Shown here: positions 56,042 to 64,000 of the stretch, one piece after another | How positions within the stretch are numbered: position 1 is the stretch's first letter | Layout of the letters: each line of letters begins with the position of its first letter | NCBI RefSeq assembly: GCF_002288925.2 | Contig: NW_022098044.1 | Coordinates: 16,572,197 to 16,636,196, forward strand | DNA from: Delphinapterus leucas | Taxonomy: Eukaryota > Chordata > Mammalia > Artiodactyla > Monodontidae | Direction of reading: 5' to 3' | Length of the DNA stretch: 64,000 nucleotides | Made by a program: the position numbers and the translations under genes | Notes under the pieces: model-generated | What the model saw: only the letters and a program-made list of their open reading frames with translations | What the model was told of the DNA's origin: nothing | Database searches by the model: none

Positions 56042-56395
56042 CCTCAAAGACCGAATTCCCAAACCCTGTCTTCCTGCATTCAGACCCAGTAATTCTTCTT
56101 AAAAAATGTTATGAACTATGCAATTTTATCATCTTTATTAAATATAAGCAACCAAAATCTACCAACTCTGCTTACTAAAATGTTCTGCATATTTAAACAC
56201 TTTGCCTTCTTCCAAAACTCTTTTATTATATTTTAACCATCAGATTTATATTCTAATTTATTTGAATTTAGCCTCTTAGCACTTAACAGTAGAATTGTAT
56301 CTGAGAGGGAAAATCCAGATGACTCTCTACATCTGAAGTCTCTATTTTTTTTTTTTTTTTAAATCTCTATTCTGCAGTACATTTTAAGTAACAGG
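56042..56395. other. AT-rich DNA, no gene seen
   Basis: No recognised repeat or supported frame. Confidence 0.3.
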
Positions 56396-58019
56396 AGATT
56401 ATCTCTGGGCTCGGTAGGGCGATAGGGCCACTCTCGACCATTAGAAACCCCGCAGCGCTGTTTGGGCTGTAAAATGCCACTTCCCTGCGGAGGAAAGGCG
56501 GTAGCCACACTACCCAGCGCAGTCACCTGCACTGGCCAGCCCTGCAGCCACTAAGTATTATTACAGACTAGGTTTTCCACGACGAGACTATTTTAAAAAT
56601 TAGAAACATCATCTTATCTGAAATGGGGCATTTTCCTATTTCAGTTTCTTGGCATTGGTAAACGATCTTGTAAGCAAAAAGAAATGCAAGCACCAAATGC
56701 AGCTGCACCTATTTTTGTTTCAAAGGCACAGTTCCCTTAACATCAACTCACATTCCCCTGCAGCTTCAGCATGGATGACGACTCTACAGGACACAACTTC
56801 TGGTTACATGTAATTAATTAGTTTTCCCCGTGGTTCTGGAAACTAAGATAATGTCACAAGTGTATCCCTTCTTAACATCCAAACTTGAAAATTATAGGCT
56901 AAACAACGTCCTAGGTGTCTAAATCCATGCAAAACATTTGCTTAGTACTCCCATGTCTCAGCTCTGCGTTCTGAAAAACAAAAGGTTCATCAAAAATTAC
57001 TAAGAAGTGGCGATTGTAATGTGAAGGATAAAAAGGGGCGTGTTAAAAGGGGACTGGAGTGAAAATGTGGCTTAACATGGCCGAGAAGCATGGGGGAAAT
57101 GGCTCAGTTGGGAGTGGAAAATCAATTTGCCAGGGCCATGATAAGACTGGACCATCACCTCCACAGTCTTGAGAATCCATTCTGACTCCCCCACTACTGT
57201 CTGCAGCCAGAGCCTGAGGACAGGAGGAGTAGACGGGTACGCCTGATGCCAGTTCACAACCGAAAAGACAACTGCCACCGAGCACACCATCAGAGGAGGA
57301 ACCGAGAGAAGGACGGTCTTTCATCCTTTCAACCGGAATGAAGAGACTTAAAATGTGAAGAGCTTTACTTCAGGGAAGACCAGTATCTCCATTTCATCCA
57401 GTTGTTTCCAGGATGGCTTCTAGTAAATATTGCTTGGTAAGGGGACTCATTTCAGAGCCACGGAGAATATATCTTAGACGTTTACGTTACAAAAACCAGG
57501 AGAATTATGCTATTTATCTATCTGTTCGTTCCGAAAAGTAAGACAGCACTAAACTACGGCTTAACTTGTAAATCAGAAGAGCTTCCAACATGGAGAAAAA
57601 TTCTTTGACGACTAAGAAGCAGGAAAGAAATCCCACAGATTATTTTTTCTACTGTAAAAACCGATCTACAAAAGGATAAATTTTCTGATGCATGCTAAAC
57701 CCACCCTGTTGCTTCTTACACACGTTTATTCTGGTTTTTAGTATAATTTGTCAATCCGTTTGTCAAAAAATGAGTTTTCTTCAGAACCCAATCATTTTTA
57801 AACCTGTTGCATAGTCAATGTGACATTATTCATGAAGTTGTTTCTTGCGTCCCGTTCCTGTGTGTTCAGTAGCTTTCTGCACCAAGGGTCGGTATTTCAG
57901 ATGTTTAGTTTTCTTTTCTCAACTCGGTTAAGAAAAAGCCTGTCCAATTCCGACATTACTTGCCTAAGTATAGACTAATGCTGTCCTGGAAACTGCGAAC
58001 TAAATTTTATTTCCTCTAG
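56396..58019. other. Unique DNA upstream of second promoter
   Basis: No repeat is recognised over 1.6 kb, unusual for this window. A GC-richer patch lies at 56400-56560. On the minus strand two overlapping frames of 93 and 72 codons (57043-57324) are open together. No splice pair could be built with confidence. A divergent non-coding transcript from the 58 kb promoter is possible. Confidence 0.3.
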
Positions 58020-58300
58020 GAAGATAAAACGGACACGCCGCTTCACAATCTCGTCTACAAGGGAGACTAGCGCCGAGGCTCCAGGCAGGAAATGTGCGGG
58101 CGCCTTTAAAAGGAAGCGCGGTAATTTTCCACCGCCCAGCCGGCCCTGCCCACGCGGTAGGTGGCTGGGCGCCGCGGAGTGCGGCTGCGCGGCGCGCGCC
58201 TCCCGTTGCCTGGAAACCACCTCTTCCACCCCCGGAGCCCGAAGCTCTTTTGTTTCCAAGATGGCCTCTGAGTCGTGTCGTAATGCGCTAGGTACAAGGC
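58020..58300 (+). promoter_or_regulatory. CpG-rich promoter with RFX X-box and YY1 site
   Basis: CpG-dense block, for example CGCGGAGTGCGGCTGCGCGG. An imperfect palindrome GTTGCCTGGAAAC at 58205-58217 fits the RFX-factor X-box, which often lies within 150 bases upstream of ciliary gene starts. CCAAGATGGC at 58256-58265 fits YY1 in the sense orientation and overlaps the candidate start codon. The X-box ends 43 bases before that ATG. Confidence 0.6.
58261..58291 (+). CDS. Candidate first coding exon of a ciliary-type gene
   Basis: ATG at 58261 lies in an AAGATGG context (A at -3, G at +4). The frame reads MASESCRNAL and then meets a donor-like CTAG|GTACAAG with GT at 58292-58293. Without splicing it would stop after 18 codons, so only a spliced product makes sense. 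The gene is unknown. The ciliary assignment rests only on the X-box. No downstream exon could be assigned with confidence before the window ends. Confidence 0.35.
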
Positions 58301-58699
58301 CAGTTGAACACTCTTGATTTAGCAGAAAGGAAGACCCATATGGCTAGCTTTAAGGGTGTTCTGTGTCAATATTTATTTACTTTTATAAAGTTACAAAAAT
58401 CCTTTTAGTTATGTTGTCTGGGTGGGAAAAAAAATCAGGGAGTGCCTCAGGGTGTATAAACCATGGTCTCTTAGCCTTTCCGTGGTAGGGCTTTTGGCTT
58501 CAAAGTTGGTCATACATTTGTTTATTTTGATAAGATCTGGTTTTTCCTGCTAAACTAGCTCAGGAAGAAGTCTTTTTAGATTTAAATTAGACTGTGACGT
58601 TTAACCACGGAGACCATATAATTGCGTGCAGCTCAATTAGGGTAATTGCCCCTGACTCTGTCCCCGCCCCTTTAAAAATACCTGTTGATTTTTCTATTT
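58301..58699. other. Unassigned DNA, possibly first intron
   Basis: AT-rich sequence without repeats that I recognise and without supported frames. Confidence 0.3.
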
Positions 58700-58865
58700 T
58701 TCTTTTTCTTGAGAAGTTAGTTTATGCCCAAATTAATGGTACCATTATAATTATTATCAGATTGTAAATTCCTCTGGGGATAAGTAACTACGTTTTCTCC
58801 ATCTTTGTATCCCAGAAGTGTTTCTGCCTATAACAAACCTTAAAATAATGTTGTTAAATAATTCT
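58700..58865 (+). repeat. L2 3' end fragment
   Basis: AGATTGTAAATTCCTCTGGG and CTCCATCTTTGTATCCCAGA are L2-like. Confidence 0.55.
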
Positions 58866-58879
58866 AATTAACTACTGAG

Positions 58880-59085
58880 GCTTTATACTCTGCAAAGCAC
58901 TGTGCTATGAAGTAGGTACCCTCATTTTGTCTCCCGTTTACAGACAGAGAAACAAAGACACCAGCAGGTTAAGTACCTGAAGCATCACAGCTAGTAAAGG
59001 ATGGAACGGAGAGTCAAACCTGGACAGTCTGAGAGCCTGTGCTTGCCTGCCATTGTGCTATACTGCTGTCTGTAAATACTGCAGA
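58880..59085 (-). repeat. MIR, antisense
   Basis: TCTGCAAAGCACTGTGCTAT, TCACAGCTAGTAAAGGATGG and CATTGTGCTATACTGCTGTC give the antisense MIR order. Confidence 0.65.
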
Positions 59086-60429
59086 GAGTACATGATATCT
59101 TCTAATTGCAGCACTTCAGAGAGGAGTGTGAAAGTCTCTTTCTCTGAAATATGTTCTGCTTTGTCATGAGTAGACTTTTCACATTTATATCAGTCAGGGC
59201 ATTTAGATGCTTACCATACCCTGAGCTGAAAGACCCAAACCCAGCCAACCTTGGTGGCAGGTGTTGAGGAAGTATAATTAAAAACAAAATCTCCTGCCAA
59301 CCCCAAAAACCTCTCCACAGAAGCAGAAGAGAAAGAAAACCGTTTTACTATTGAATAAGCATTAAACCAAAATACTATGTGCATCACAGGCAATCCAGTT
59401 AGAGATTGCAAAGACAGAAAGGAGTTTCACTTGTACATAGCTAAGCAGATATATGCTATTACTACCTGTTCTCAAGATAAACAATAACTAGTAGGAGGAC
59501 TTGACAGCACCATTTATCACATAGTTCATTGTAAGTTCACCTCGGTAATTGGCAGCTGCTATCTGTGTCAACTAGTTTATCCAAAGGAAAGATTAACTTC
59601 TTATATTTTTACAACAGGAGGTAGGTTTGCAACTTGGAAACAGGGACCTACTGAGGTTAGACTCCTACTCTCCCAGGGAGAGTAATCTTTCCACAGAGAG
59701 GAAATAGGGATGTTATCTTCCTTGATGACTCCATTTCAAAGAGATGGCTCCCAGGTCATTGAGAGAGACGTTCCTGTGTTGTAAAGCTGGCAAGAGGCTT
59801 ATTTAGCTTTTAAAAAGGTTTGCGTAATTCTCAAAGGGACAGAGAAAGAGTTTACAATCCACAATATTTCTAATGTAAATGGTGAAAGAAACAGGGTTGG
59901 GGGAGGGAGAGTCTCTTTCCCTTTCAGTGCTAAGGAAATTTATTTAGTTATTTAGATTTGTATTTACCCTGACACAGGATACAGAAACAATTCAGGCTAG
60001 TTCTTCCAATCAAAGAGTCAGCTTGCATTCAAATTTTCACCTAACTGGCCCATCATTTTCACAGACATAATAGTCAGCCAATTATAGGAAGCCAGGAGAA
60101 GCGTATTACCAAAGGTCGAGGGTTGAGTTTTCTATTCTGATTCAAATTCTTCCTTCCTGGTTTCTTTGAAACGACGGCTAATTCCTAGCAGATGCTGAGT
60201 GAGTGTGCGTGCTGCACCAGCCAGGAGAAAGTGTCCGAGAACTGCCAAACAGACAACTTGGCTTTCATGTTCTTTTGAGTTCAGTCTTCAGTCTTTAGTC
60301 CTCCTGCAGATGCCTGACAGGGAGGACCTCTTCCCTCCACTGCCCTCCTGAGTCTCAAACTTGTATCTTAGCTTCTTTAACAAAAGGCACTGGCTGCTTG
60401 TGGCTCCCACACCTTAACATGTGCTGATA
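59086..60429. other. Unique DNA, no gene confirmed
   Basis: Some acceptor-like sites occur, such as ATTCCTAGCAG at 60179-60192 followed by a short open frame, but no exon could be bounded. No repeat is recognised over 1.3 kb. Confidence 0.3.
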
Positions 60430-60745
60430 CCTCAGCCTGGATCACCACCTTTCTCCACCGTTTCTGCTTGCTTGGATCAACTAGCAAGATAGCTCAGCTA
60501 GACCATCCTTCTGGAATTCTTCCCCGACCCTCTTCCCTACCCACTCACCTTCCTCTGATTTGGTTTCCCCGGGCTCCCAGACCACTTGGTAATTTCCCCT
60601 GTTACAGCACATACATAGATAAGTGCGTGTACTCATGTATGATATATTAGTCCACAAACTTTGTGAGAGCAAAGATCTTTGTTTTTTTTTTTAATCGTTG
60701 TATTTCCAGCATCTCACAGCAGAATACCTAGATGAGTAGGTCTGA
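60430..60745 (+). repeat. L2 3' region
   Basis: GGTAATTTCCCCTGTTACAG, GAGAGCAAAGATCTTTGTTT and ATTTCCAGCATCTCACAGCA resemble the sense L2 3' region. Confidence 0.5.
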
Positions 60746-61405
60746 GATCTCAAACTGGTTACGTTTTTGTTTGGCTTTTTCTCAAATTTATTTTTAAAAA
60801 TTTCAGGTCACATTTCAAAATCTGGATTTGCATACAAATCAGTGTCTTTGACTTCTCTTGAAGAATAAGATATGGCCCCTCTGGGCCTGTTTCCACATGG
60901 TAGCTGGCGCCTGGTGCAGAGATGGTCCCCTCTGGCTGAGACACGAGCCCTTCACTTTATTTCAGTCTTTGCCACTCCCTGTTGCGTCCTCACTGAGGCC
61001 CAGTGTGAGGTGTCATTTATATTGAGTGTGCACTGATATTTTTCTTGGAGTGAACTATCTCTCAGTACCAAAGAGAGAACAAGACTAAAGCATCTCTTTC
61101 AGGAATAATGGGAGAGAGCTCATTTCTTGGTGGGAATGAAGAGTTGCCTCTGTGTTTATTAGGCACATAAAAAGTGTCTATCTCCATTTTTCTTAAATCC
61201 ACCTGCTTTGCTTAGTTACATTATCTTCTTGGCCCCTATAGGTATTTGAGTTTTTGACCCTTAGGATAGATACTCAAAAGCTGTTTGAGGAAAGAAGGAA
61301 GGAAAGAAAAACAAGTTTGGCAAATGGTTAAGATTGCAAACTTTTAAATCCAGCTACTTAAACAGACTTCCCCAACTACCACCTTTAGCCAATCCTTCAA
61401 TTTCA
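60746..61405. other. Unassigned DNA, no gene seen
   Basis: No recognised repeat or supported frame. A purine-rich GGAAGGAAAG patch lies near 61295. Confidence 0.3.
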
Positions 61406-61420
61406 CCCTGAACATCTTTT

Positions 61421-61626
61421 TTTTTTTTTTTTTTGCGGTACGCGGGCCTCTCACTGCTGTGGCCTCTACCGCTGCGGAGCACAGGCTCCGGACGCGCAGG
61501 CCCAGCCGTCATGGCTCACGGGCCCAGCCGCTCCGCGGTATGCGGGATCTTCCCGGACCGGGGCACGAACCCACGTCCCCTGCATCAGCAGGCGGACTCC
61601 CAACCACTGCGCCACCAGGGAAGCCC
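61421..61626 (-). mobile_element. CHR SINE, young subfamily
   Basis: Antisense young element from a T-rich tail to GCGCCACCAGGGAAGCCC. Exact duplications CCCTGAACATCTTTT lie at 61406-61420 and 61627-61641. Confidence 0.95.
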
Positions 61627-61641
61627 CCCTGAACATCTTTT

Positions 61642-61971
61642 TAAATATTTGTTGCATTTTGGTTGGGTGTGCACATGATACTCAGATCCCTATAGCAACT
61701 ACCTTATCAAAAACCAGTGAGATAAGTTCATATATATGCCCTCTGTCCTTAATGATTCGACAGGCATAGAGTCAGGCACACAACAAAAAAAGGCTCATTT
61801 ATGCAGGTAATTAACTTTCCAGAGCATTATCCACAGCACCTTATATATGACAATGTTTGCTGGGTAGAACTGAGAACTAGTTTGTAAAACTTAGAAACAA
61901 GAGGAAATTGTTAGTCCTGTTATTATCAATGCTTACCCATCAAAATGAGCATCTAAATATATATTGTCTTT
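61642..61971. other. Unassigned DNA, no gene seen
   Basis: AT-rich sequence between the SINE and the L1. No supported frame was seen. Confidence 0.3.
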
Positions 61972-62249
61972 GTAAAGATACATGCACTGCAATGTTCATA
62001 GCAGCACTATTTATGATAGCCAGGACATGGAAGCAACATAAGGGTCCCTCAACAGATGAATGGATAAAGATGTGGTATATTTATACAATGTAACATTACT
62101 CAGCTATAAAAAAGAGTGAATTTTTGCCTTTTGCGAGAACATGGACAGACTTGGAAGGCATTATGCTAGGTAAAGTAAGTCAGACAGAGAAAGACAATAC
62201 TGTGTGATATCACTTATATGTGGAATCTAAAAAATAAAGCTAGTGAATA

Positions 62250-63525
62250 TTGGGTTGGCCAAAAAGTGCATTCAGTCTTTAAGTAAAAATAAGACGCATT
62301 TTTCATTTTCACCAAGAACTTTATTGAACAACGTATTCGCCCTTTTGTTCCACTACCTTCTGCCATTTTTCAGGCAACTTCATAATTCCACAAAACTTTT
62401 TATCTTTTTGAGCAAAGAACTGTTCCAGGTGCCTTTTACAGTCTTCCAGGGAATTGAAATTTTTTCCATTAAGAGAATTTTGTAAAGACCTAAATAAATG
62501 GAAATCTGAAGGTGCAATGTCTGGTCAATACGGCGGATGAATCAGAACTTCCCAGCCAAGCTGTAACAGTTTTTGCCTGGTCATCAAAGAAACATGCGGT
62601 CTCGTGTTATCCTGATGGAAGATTATGCGTTTTCTGTTCTAATTCTGGACACTTTTCGTCAAGTGCTGCTTTCAGTTGGTCTAATTGGGAGCAATACTTG
62701 TTGGAATTAATCGTTCCGTTTTCCGGAAGGAGCTCATAATAGAGAACTATCTTCCAATGCCACCATACACACAACATCACCATCTTTGGATGAAGACTGG
62801 CCTTTGGTGTAGTTGGTGGTGGTTCATTTCACCTGCCCCACCATCTCTTCCATTCCACATTATTGTACAGTATCCACTTTTCATTGCCCGTCGCAATTTG
62901 TTTTAAAAACGGAACGTTTTCAATACGTTTAAGTAGAGAATCGCACTGTGGAAATACGGTCAAGAAGGTTTTTTCCGCTTAACTTATATGGAACCCAAAC
63001 ATCAAAGCGATTAACATAACCAAGCTGGTGCAAATGATTTTCAACGCTTGATTTGGATATTTCGAGTATGTTGGCTATCTCCCGTGTGGTATAATGTTGA
63101 TTGTTCTCAATTAATTTCTCAATTTGATCGCTATCTACTTCAACTGGTCGACCCGACTGTGGAGCATCGTCCAGCGAGAAATCTCCAGCACGAAACTTCG
63201 CAAACCGCTTTTGACATGTTCGATCAGTCACAGCACCTTCTCCATACACTGCACAAATCTTTTTCTGTTGCATTTCGGTTGCGTTTTTACCTTTCCTGAA
63301 ATAATAAAGCATAATATGCCGAAAATGTTGCTTTTTTTCTTCCATCTTCTATATTAAAATGGCTACACAAAAATTCACCAATTTTAATGTCTTTTTTTAA
63401 ATGCACACTGATATGATAGCTGTCACATACAATCTCACAAAATTGTTTCGAATGAAGTTAAAGACAGCTACGTGCTACTAGAGCCATCTTATGGAAAAAC
63501 TGAACGAACATTTTTGCCAACCCAA
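62250..63525 (-). mobile_element. Full-length mariner (Tc1/mariner) transposon
   Basis: The element is 1276 bases, the usual mariner size. Inverted ends are TTGGGTTGGCCAAAAAGT at the left and the near-complement ACATTTTTGCCAACCCAA at the right. TA target duplications lie at 62248-62249 and 63526-63527. The transposase gene runs on the minus strand and is decayed. The ends and the protein start resemble the mariner known from ruminants and related mammals. That family label is from memory. Confidence 0.93.
62300..63345 (-). pseudogene. Mariner transposase pseudogene
   Basis: It starts at the complement of 63343-63345 with MEEKKQHFRHIMLYYFRKGK. The first 138 codons (to 62929) stay open and hold the paired helix-turn-helix DNA-binding domain. 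A GRPVEVDSDQIEKLIENN-type linker joins the two helical parts, followed by the WVPYKLS segment. A frameshift ends this frame just past ISTVRF, and more shifts and stops follow. In the catalytic part the first aspartate is replaced by Asn (TGNEKW, codon at 62883-62885) and the second by His (WWHWK, 62757-62759). The third is intact in another frame (HQDN, 62609-62611). The enzyme cannot be active. Confidence 0.92.
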
Positions 63526-63835
63526 TATAACAAGAAACAGATACAGAGAACAAACTAGTGGTTACCAGTGAGGAGAGGGGAGAGGGGAAGGGCAAGATAG
63601 GGGTAGGGGATTAAGAAGTGCAAACTATTATGTATATTATTAAACATTATTAATAATAATACATATTATTATTATGTATAAAATAAATAAACTACAAGGA
63701 TATGTTGTTCAGCGCAGGGAATATAGCCAATATTTTATAGTAACTATAAATGGAGTATAACCTTTAAAAATTGTGAATCACTATGTACACCCGAAACATA
63801 TATAATTTTGTAAATTAAAAAAAATACTATCTTTT

Positions 63836-64000
63836 CTCTCTAAACACTAGTGAGATGAGAAGTACTGATGCACGTACAAAGTAGAAGGATATTATTATTC
63901 TGTCTCGCATAAAACATACCAAGACAGCAAATCCATATTTAAGAAGTTATAAATGTTGTTTTTAATTCCAGAGATTTAACAGTGCTTTTGTTTTCAAGGA
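63836..64000. other. Unassigned DNA to window end
   Basis: AT-rich sequence with no supported feature. Confidence 0.3.

Larger units (their letters stand above)
61972..63835 (+). mobile_element. L1 3' end, split by a mariner
   Basis: The left part (61972-62247) has GCAGCACTATTTATGATAGC, then TAACATTACTCAGCTATAAA and CACTTATATGTGGAATCTAA. The right part (63528-63835) resumes with GAACAAACTAGTGGTTACCA and ends in an A-rich tail. The two halves join cleanly once the mariner and one TA are removed. Confidence 0.88.

Noticed and set aside
1..64000. CRISPR arrays, operons, riboswitches or bacterial/phage genes
   Set aside because: All tandem or dispersed repetition is explained by SINEs, LINEs, DNA transposons and microsatellites of a mammalian genome.

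Overview
This 64 kb window is mammalian nuclear DNA, most likely from a cetacean and probably a toothed whale. The main evidence is about thirty tRNA-Glu-derived SINEs of the cetacean/hippo/ruminant (CHR) type. They include a young, nearly uniform subfamily that opens with GGGCTTCCCTGGTGGCGCAG and carries a GTGAGCCATGGCCGCTGAGC block. Artiodactyl-type L1 3' ends and a ruminant/cetacean-type mariner are also present, and no ruminant Bov-tA or BovB elements were seen. The assignment comes from pattern recognition, not a database search. No bacterial-style genes, CRISPR arrays, operons or free-standing tRNA/rRNA genes were found.

Genes are very sparse. The best coding evidence is one terminal exon on the minus strand at 39601-39776. 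It has a strong acceptor, 57 complete codons, a stop, about 290 bases of 3' UTR and a poly(A) signal at 39309-39314. I do not recognise the protein. Two CpG-rich promoters lie to the right. One at about 48240-49230 has ETS and YY1 sites. One at about 58020-58300 has an RFX-type X-box and a YY1-type CAAGATGGC overlapping a candidate start codon at 58261 (plus strand), followed by a splice donor. Which transcript each promoter drives cannot be settled from sequence alone. The long ORFs elsewhere are almost all SINE or L1 sequence read in chance frames.

Layout: 1-20 kb is L1- and SINE-dense, including a nested L1 pair with an apparent 3' transduction at 4.5-5.8 kb. 20-39 kb mixes SINEs, MIR/L2, old L1M and a possible octamer-type regulatory element at 20.36 kb. 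39-48 kb holds the terminal exon, an L2 split by a SINE, and intergenic or intronic DNA. 48-49.3 kb is the first CpG island. 49.3-58 kb is mainly unique and L1M sequence with a palindromic DNA-transposon relic. 58-64 kb starts at the second promoter and ends in an L1 split by a full-length but inactivated mariner.

I found no convincing novel biological system. The most useful leads are the unidentified terminal exon, the X-box promoter with its candidate first exon, and several well-marked retrotransposition histories.
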